The notes under the pieces: generated by a model
What the model saw: the letters and a program-made list of their open reading frames with translations, nothing else
The model's database searches: none
What the model was told of the DNA's origin: nothing
Shown here: positions 57,431-64,000 of the stretch, one piece after another
Position numbering within the stretch: the first letter of the stretch is position 1
How the letters are laid out: each line of letters starts with the position of its first letter
Made by a program: the position numbers and the translations under genes
From: Ophiura sarsii
Taxonomy: Eukaryota > Echinodermata > Ophiuroidea > Amphilepidida > Ophiuridae
Assembly: GCA_035610835.1 (NCBI GenBank)
Contig: CM069447.1
Location: 39,220,057-39,284,056 of the forward strand
Reading direction: 5' to 3'
DNA: 64,000 nt

Positions 57431-59156
57431 CGGTGGAAGGTTTTAAGAGAGCTCTTTGTTTTAACTAGATTATAACACTTAGCAATTTAAGCAATAACAA
57501 TGTTATTTTTAATATCGTAAGTACCATAGTACACATAAATAGCCCGCATGACTGACTATTGAGGAGAATACTGTAGTAGATTCATAAACATTGACCGACC
57601 GGTTATTGATATGGACAACGGCACGAGAAAACCTTGTCACTATTCTGGATATGAACTAACAATTATGTGATCAAGACACGTGGATGCATACATCTGTGCC
57701 AATGATCAGATTTGAATTTTATATAACTGCCTCCCCTCAAATGAAAAATATTACCTATACTGAAATGGTAAACCGGTCAAAGTCTGTGAACCTACTATAA
57801 TAATTATAGGCGTAAATATGGTTCTGTAAACACAACCCTTCTCCAGACACCCACACACACATACAAAAGCTATTTACATTTGATTGAATAAGAAAGATCG
57901 AGAAATACTAGCCTTGATGTAGCCTTATCTCATCATGGTACACCATTGATGTATTGTAATGTAATAATATTTATGACATTTGACGTATTCTGTAGATTCA
58001 AGTAGAGACCCGCAGAGACTATGTCGTATTATTGGTCTTGTTACGCTGAATTGCTACTCGAAAAAACCCAATTCAACATGTCATATTTTGTAATTTAGTC
58101 CCAGTGTGCCCATGTGTGTTTAAAGTCAAGCTTGGTTGGCCATGTAAAGAGAGCAGAACGACAGTGGCGACACTTTTACTGATATTTCACTAAATTACAG
58201 GGCATGCTCAAAATTTAAATAAGAATTTGAGATTTGATAGTTGAAAATAATTGAAAATGTCTGAGGTCACATTTATTTAAACCATACATTAGAATAACAA
58301 AGATCGTACAGTGTAAGGAAGAACATTAGTCTTAGTAAAATTATGTTTTTAAACTTGTTGTTGTAAATTTATAACTCTGACAAGTGCATATTAACTGATT
58401 TCTTTCTTAAAATTGTAATATAGGTCAAGGGGGAATTAATTCATGACCAATCAGATCAAAATAGAGCATTTTGGCATTATTAAACAAATAACAAAGGAGA
58501 AGATGAGGACAACAAAGAATCTTACTATAAGTAACGCAATGTTGTATGTTTGTATGTATGTGTCCATAAAAGGTTCTCTCATTTTTTATCTAAACACCGT
58601 CAACGTTGTATCTCGCGCATTTCAATTGAGAACTTTTTGTAATATAGTCACACAATGAAGTCAAAGTCAATATTGTATTATCACATATTATGAGTTATTA
58701 CAAAAAGAAATGGGCACTTCTATCAACCATTATCAAAGAAGACAAGAAAATGCATAAGAGAAATTTGTATCGATATAGAAGGAAAGATTGAGCAATACCT
58801 TGACCTAAATGTATCAATACAAATCTGAACTCAAACACCAGATTCAAGGCGACTCGATAGTTTTGAACAAGTTTGCATTGTTGGAATTGTGCCAAACCGT
58901 TGAAGCTTTGATATATTTCAAGGTTAGCACTTTCATTTTTAAAAGATTGTCTTTCAGCATTTCACTTATCACGTACCTATTGACCATCAAGAGTTAATTG
59001 ATTTTAAATTGAATCATCATGAATTATTGCCTAGAGTATAAGAATCAACTCAGTAAATCAGGTACAATTATACACACGATAGAGATGAATATAATTTGAT
59101 AAAATTGTTTACTACTTGCACGCAATTAGATACCTTTAAAATATAACCTCGTATTG
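57431..59156. other. Unassigned AT-rich region
   Basis: Several 60-70-codon frames on both strands, none with recognisable features. No repeats noticed. Confidence 0.3.
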
Positions 59157-59158
59157 TA

Positions 59159-59776
59159 CATAGAGGTCCAGAAAGGTACACTTTTCAGAGACATATTTCA
59201 CAACTTCAGACACAATTTGATATTCTGATATTCTTTTTAACGTATTCTTATACTGCATATGCTGCATATGTTGAAACGAGCGTTGAGATTGCAAAAACAA
59301 AATAACTATTTAAAGAGAATCGGTGAAACTATAATTATATCTACACGAACCTGGATGGCAGCTCACCAATCGCATAAAACTGTGTTGAAAAACACACAGA
59401 TTTTTACCAAGTTGCATCTAAACTTCATCTTTTTAATTTTTGTTCAGTTTTAATGCCGTTCTTAACAAATAACACCGAGATATGATAGCTTTTGAGTATT
59501 TCAAATCATTTTTAAATGTTGCGTGGAAATATGAGATATCTACTAACAGCTCATAAAAGTCTAAAGTTCACTTGCACAATTCTGTAGATTTCATTGCCAT
59601 GCTTGTGGGCAAATTTGACTATAATTGACATTGACCTGTGGTCATTTCTTAAGTTCAGCTTATTTGCAAATAATTGTTCACCATATAAAATCTAGCATTT
59701 AAATTTTTGTTTTAATAAATCCGGCAATTTTGTGAAATCAGCCTTTGCAAAACTGTATTCTTTTTGGACCACTCTG
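59159..59776. mobile_element. Diverged Tc1/mariner-type element, 618 bp
   Basis: Ends CATAGAGGTCCAGAAAGG and the inverse of CAGAGTGGTCCAAAAAGA align inward to ATTTCAC on both sides and are flanked by TA (59157-59158, 59777-59778). An old non-autonomous copy. Confidence 0.6.
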
Positions 59777-59845
59777 TATTATCTAAATTAGTTAACCTTT
59801 CGCTTCAGTTGAACTTATTTTAAAGCACTCTCGTTATTATAGCGA

Positions 59846-59874
59846 TAACATAGCTTTATTGTTAAGCTATGTTA
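59846..59874. repeat. Perfect hairpin, 11-bp arms
   Basis: TAACATAGCTT and AAGCTATGTTA flank a 7-nt loop. Just downstream a looser pair AGAAAGGCTT / AAGCCTTTCT spans about 59946-60003. Confidence 0.6.
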
Positions 59875-60130
59875 GGCTAGGTGTTGCTAACGTAACCTAG
59901 TCAAATTACTGCATATTTTATGTGTGTAAATTGTGTGTTGTGTTTAGAAAGGCTTAAAAGCTTTCTCTGCGGTGTGTTTCGGAAAACGCTAAAAGCCTTT
60001 CTTTTCTATATCCACTTTATTTAATAATGTTCCATAGCCAGTTTAAAATTGAATATGACAAACGAACTGTCTAGTCATAGCTATACAAGGTATCCCAATA
60101 AAAATATCCACTTGACTGTTGATACCTAAT

Positions 60131-60343
60131 GACGACATTCCAAAATGTAACAAAATGTTTCAAAAATGTCAAAATTACTGTATTTCATTACCATATTTGG
60201 AATCACCATGAGAAATGCATTGAAATAAGTACAAACATGCCCAGTGTTTGGTCAGTAATCTTTGAGATAGACTTTGAAAATTATGAAAGGTTTCTGAAAA
60301 ATCTGTTTTGTGTATGGTAAAAATGATAGCCGCGTGGAAAGCG
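60131..60343. mobile_element. TTAA-family MITE, left end lost
   Basis: Starts at GACGACATTCCAAAATGTAA, short of the terminus, and ends GCCGCGTGGAAAGCG before TTAA (60344-60347). The interior matches the other copies closely. Confidence 0.8.
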
Positions 60344-60347
60344 TTAA

Positions 60348-61541
60348 CATGGCTATGGACAGTTTCAAGTGATAACTCCCAATGCATTTTTTCCTCATGA
60401 CTTTATGTTATAACGATTATATGCAATAACAGTCAAGTTATATTTTGGTGATAGTCTATGAAATATTATACTAAACAACTAAACAATTTAAGTGATTTCA
60501 AGAAAGCTTTTATAGATGGACTTAAGCTAATTGATTGTCATTGACAAATAACAATTACGCAATGTGCTATGTGTTATGTGATATTTATTTCTGATCGTCT
60601 ATAGTAAACCGGTGAAACATACAATCTTAAGTGCACCAGCCATTGGGGGTACCAGATTGTCGATATTGTCATAGGTTCATAAATATTGTCCGATCGGTTC
60701 CATATTTGGACTATTCCATTTAACATAATTGTCCAATCATGACGATTAGATCCTATTGATTTCGCTGAGGTAAAGGCTAAACGAGTTTCAACGCTAATCC
60801 GAGAATAGCATGTGTCCATGCACCACGAAGCTTAAACCAACCGGGCCGATTTCGCGCTATTCAAACGTTCCATCTGAATAAATAATACATATTGATGATC
60901 ACAACTTTTCGAAAATTAGATTACCATTGTATTAATTATTATGAAATTAAATAAACTACAGTTTTGCATTAAGCGTCATCAAAACAATACATGGTTGCAT
61001 TGGAAAGTGATTCACAGTTCCCAAACCTGTGTGAACAGACCACCTACACAACATGTTCCCGTTCTAAACTTATCAAATGGGACGCCTGATATACCTACAT
61101 TCAGCTGCTTCTCCACCAAAATCGATGACTCGGATCTCATACGACATATCAGTCTTAATTCACCCTTTTCTAGTCTTCAAAATTTGCACTTGAATAGATG
61201 TAATGCATATTTACCTGGAAGAGTGCATTACCCTCAGGAAGTCTACACTCATTTTTGGCGAATGCGCGTATGTATAAGATTAGCAGTTTATTATAACTTC
61301 TTGGAAGAGTTACTCGTAGTCTAAGGGAATGTATCTTAAAACCGGATGACAAAATCTTGCACGCGGTGCAAAAGTGTATCCATTTTGTTTGTGTATGTGG
61401 GTTGTAAAAACGTTGTCATAAGGAATGCTAAAAACATTTCCAGTTAAACCTACCATTTGAAATGCTAATAACCGATATTGATATATTTTATGATAAGTAC
61501 TTGTTGAAGTTTTTAGTTTAGTGAACTCATGGGGTGAAGTG
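60348..61541. other. Unassigned region
   Basis: A 127-codon frame (60941-61324) has no recognisable domain. No repeats noticed. Confidence 0.3.
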
Positions 61542-61545
61542 TTAA

Positions 61546-61753
61546 CATTTTCAACGCGGCTATTAGTTTTACCATTATACAAAACAGAAACCTTTGCCAA
61601 CTTTCAAAGTCTATCTCAATAATTACTCTACAAATACTAGGCATGTTTGTACTTTCTTTAAATGTATATCTCATGGGGATTTCAAATATGGTAATGACAT
61701 TCAATAATTTCTGACATTTTTGAAATTTTTGTTACATTTTGGAATGTCGTCTA
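61546..61753. mobile_element. TTAA-family MITE, right end lost
   Basis: After TTAA (61542-61545), CATTTTCAACGCGGCTATTA. The interior runs to TTTTGGAATGTCGTCTAC and stops before the second terminus. Confidence 0.75.
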
Positions 61754-61959
61754 CACGATCGATACAATAAAGTCAGCTTATTGATTTACCTTGTCTGGTT
61801 TTAAAAGCCTACTGCATACGGTTATGCGTGGGGATGTCGGTGAAATCACAAATCTCGTTATGCATGTGTTTCTTCATCATACTTGCCTATGTCCAAGCAG
61901 TATTCAGATTCAGTATCATCCTAAATATACCGCAGACCATTGTAAGTTCATCAATTACA

Positions 61960-62410
61960 TCATCTCCAATAAAGATACACCTAATATAGTGTAGGTTTAC
62001 CTCTCCCGGCATCGCCACCTAATAAACTATTTTATACCAGTGTATTTTTCCCACGTCTGCATTCCCAACAAAGACACACTAAACCCTATGTAGGTTTACT
62101 GAATACAACATACCGACTGATACATGCTGATGATATAATTTCGGATGGGAGGAAGGGGACACTATTAGGAGGAGATTCAACACTTAAAGCATGTCCACCA
62201 AAGACACATTTTACTCTCTTCCCCGCTTGAATTATCACCAACATTTAATTTACCGTATACCTTTGAAGGCATTTCAACCAAAGGTACACAAAACACTGAG
62301 CAGATTTATCACTCCTAGCATTACCACTGAAGACTCTTCAATGTATGTTTCCCACTACCGGGATCCCCATGAAAAACACTTTATTTTATCTAAATTTACC
62401 ACCGCCGACA
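61960..62410 (+). repeat. Degenerate tandem repeat, period about 90-130 bp
   Basis: CCAATAAAGATACAC, CCAACAAAGACACAC, CCACCAAAGACACAT and CAACCAAAGGTACAC start successive units at about 61968, 62085, 62190 and 62276, most continuing into TAGGTTTAC or a related block. The 131-codon open frame from 62191 is partly built of these units, and I do not recognise it. Confidence 0.4.
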
Positions 62411-62630
62411 CAACGACTAAATCGAAACGTATGCGCGCGATTATTGGAACACGCACGCGGCCAATTGCCTTCATGCGCGACCGTGTCCGTCTGTATTTAT
62501 TCGCTGCCGTAAGGAGTCTTCGCCTGTTTGTAGCTGATCAAACAATCAGAAAATCAGAAAACTATTCACGTTGGCGAACAGTTTGAAAATCGCAAAGGTC
62601 ATGAAATAAAACGATAGGGTTTTCCGTAAA

Positions 62631-63068
62631 TGTGATGCGATCTGTGAAAACCCGCCACATGGTGGCATTTTTCATATTTGAGATATTTATATCATAAGAA
62701 AGCTAAAACTGTGCTGATTACAGAACTGTTTCGATCATTTTTCTACGATCACTACAAAAAAAGTTATGAGTGAATGATGATTGTGATGTCATAAAAAGCT
62801 ACAAAACAAGAAATCATGCAAACAGGCCAAAAAAGATACATAATTCAATAGAATAACATTATAAGGTTAATAATAAAAGTGACTTAAGTAAGTTTTTGAA
62901 GTTGAAATTTCATGAAAGATGATGACACAAAGTATTGGAATTTAATTTTCTTTATATAAAATCTAAAAAATAAAATTTAAAAAAAAATATATATATATAT
63001 ATTTTTTTACCCATAATCCCTAGTTCACATTTTGCGACATCCGACGGGTTTTCACAGATTGCATCACA
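62631..63068. mobile_element. Inverted-repeat MITE, 438 bp
   Basis: TGTGATGCGATCTGTGAAAA on the left and its inverse (TTTTCACAGATTGCATCACA) on the right, with ACCCG continuing inside both. The interior is AT-rich and includes a short (AT)n run near 62988-63001. The target duplication is not readable, so the superfamily is open. Confidence 0.7.
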
Positions 63069-63144
63069 AATTCAAACCAACACAATGTCAACTATGAAAT
63101 TTTTTTCACACATTCTTAGATGACAACCAATTCGCATTACTTAA

Positions 63145-63382
63145 CACTTTTCACGCGACAGTCGTCTGCAGAAAACATTCCAAAAGTTCACAAAATGTTT
63201 CAAAAATGTCAAAATTGTTGAATTTCATTTCAATATTTGGAGTCACCATGTGAAATGCATTGAAATAAATACAAATATGCCTGACATTTGTCCAGTAAAT
63301 CTTAAGATAGACTTTGAAAGTTGGGAAAGGATTCTGCAAAATCCGTTTTGTATAAGGTAACACAATAGCCACGTGTAAAGTG
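63145..63382. mobile_element. TTAA-family MITE, complete copy
   Basis: TTAA on both sides (63141-63144, 63383-63386), ends CACTTTTCACGCGACAG and GCCACGTGTAAAGTG. At 238 bp this is the best-bounded member and fixes the family length. Confidence 0.9.
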
Positions 63383-63386
63383 TTAA

Positions 63387-64000
63387 CACCCAGACGATGT
63401 TTCCTGACTATCTAACCTTTCAATTGTCTCACCGGTGTTGCTTTTAACCTACTGAATAACAATTATTTGTATGTTTGGCATTCTCACCACTTAATATTGG
63501 TACCTGAGAACTAATGTTGGTTATAAAGAGGCATAGCAATTGTACTGGAAATTCGGGTTTTACCAATTTATGACTGTAGTAAGCGCTCGACTTAAGTGTC
63601 AAATTGGGAAATATATTTACTTCTCAAATGTTCAATATCTAAGATGAAAGGCATTGTGTTATGTCAAGAAATCCATAATCGACTAATACTGTATTGTACC
63701 TTTTTCTTCTTTCTTCTTTCTGGCAACAGAGCCATAGCGTCGTGACCCTTTTGATCGATTGCAATCACACTGTGTTAATATTGTTGCGAATTTAAAAAAA
63801 TAAAAGGCAAAGGTTTTAATAATAGGAAAATTTAAAGTAAGCTTAATTGCATTACTAAACACACCAAACGAGTCATATTTCTTTCTGTATGATCTCATAG
63901 TGATCTCATTAGCGTTGCTTTTGATTAAATGATTGATGAATATCTGCATAAAACATCATTGAAGTATTCAAAACATTGTTGAATATATAAATTGTCCAAG
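63387..64000. other. Unassigned AT-rich region
   Basis: No gene, RNA or repeat I can support before the window ends. Confidence 0.3.

Noticed and set aside
60129..60387. Opposed open frames repeated near 11.8, 60.2, 61.5 and 63.2 kb as a conserved small protein
   Set aside because: They are sections of the TTAA-family MITE read in either direction; stops and frameshifts differ between copies.
62191..62586. 131-codon frame as a gene
   Set aside because: Partly built from a degenerate tandem repeat, with no recognisable motif. Kept only as a repeat.

Overview
This window reads as AT-rich, gene-poor nuclear DNA from an animal, and I find no protein-coding gene I can defend. The longest open frames (about 100 to 200 codons) lie in simple repeats or transposon arms, or resemble no family I recognise. 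No rRNA gene or intact tRNA gene is visible. Tentatively this is a marine deuterostome such as an echinoderm or hemichordate. The support is indirect: an internal canonical TTAGGG tract, a tRNA-derived SINE with a 3' tail of the kind seen in such genomes, and a dense population of short palindromic DNA transposons. No single feature proves the taxon.

The dominant content is non-autonomous class II elements (MITEs and foldbacks), many with readable target-site duplications (TSDs). PIF/Harbinger-type elements with 3-bp TTA or TAA duplications lie at 411-908, 17324-17857, 22122-22655, 42285-42562, 42566-42697 and 43084-43213. Tc1/mariner-type elements with TA duplications include 4208-6430 (with 5287-5905 nested inside), 13507-13742, 14534-15213, 29310-29698, 32585-33050, 34509-34957, 38567-40428, 44020-44222, 54799-55452 and 59159-59776. 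Palindromes bounded by TTAA lie at 15948-16656 and 41798-42146. A separate TTAA-bounded family with a CACTTTCCACGCGGC end has about nine copies between 11131 and 63382. hAT-type elements with 8-bp duplications lie at 10604-10894 and 19464-19748. A tRNA-derived SINE lies at 52381-52793 on the minus strand.

Layout. 1-10 kb: hAT end, PIF-like element, a roughly 0.9-kb CAA-rich tract, a nested Tc1-like element and weak tRNA-like remnants. 10-20 kb: hAT MITE, a MITE duplicated together with its flank, a composite mariner-ended region holding a 0.7-kb palindrome, and one copy of a 534-bp PIF-like element. 20-30 kb: the second 534-bp copy, an array of about 20-bp palindromes, a mariner element cut by a 100-N assembly gap at 26974-27073, and a 22-bp minisatellite. 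30-44 kb: diverged duplications, more palindromes, a full copy of the gap-broken mariner element, and a cluster of PIF-like MITEs. 44-54 kb: two large direct duplications and the SINE. 54-64 kb: foldbacks, one enclosing TTAGGG repeats, and the densest run of TTAA-family MITEs.

Possible regulatory sequence is limited to motif matches: two RFX X-box palindromes, CCAAT pairs, and NRF-1-like and CRE-like palindromes. Nothing here resembles an operon-like or enzymatic system. The most unusual structures are the TTAGGG-bearing foldback, the palindrome array at 24.4-24.7 kb, the loop inversion between two copies of one palindromic MITE, and a mariner family carrying repeated copies of its own terminal motif.
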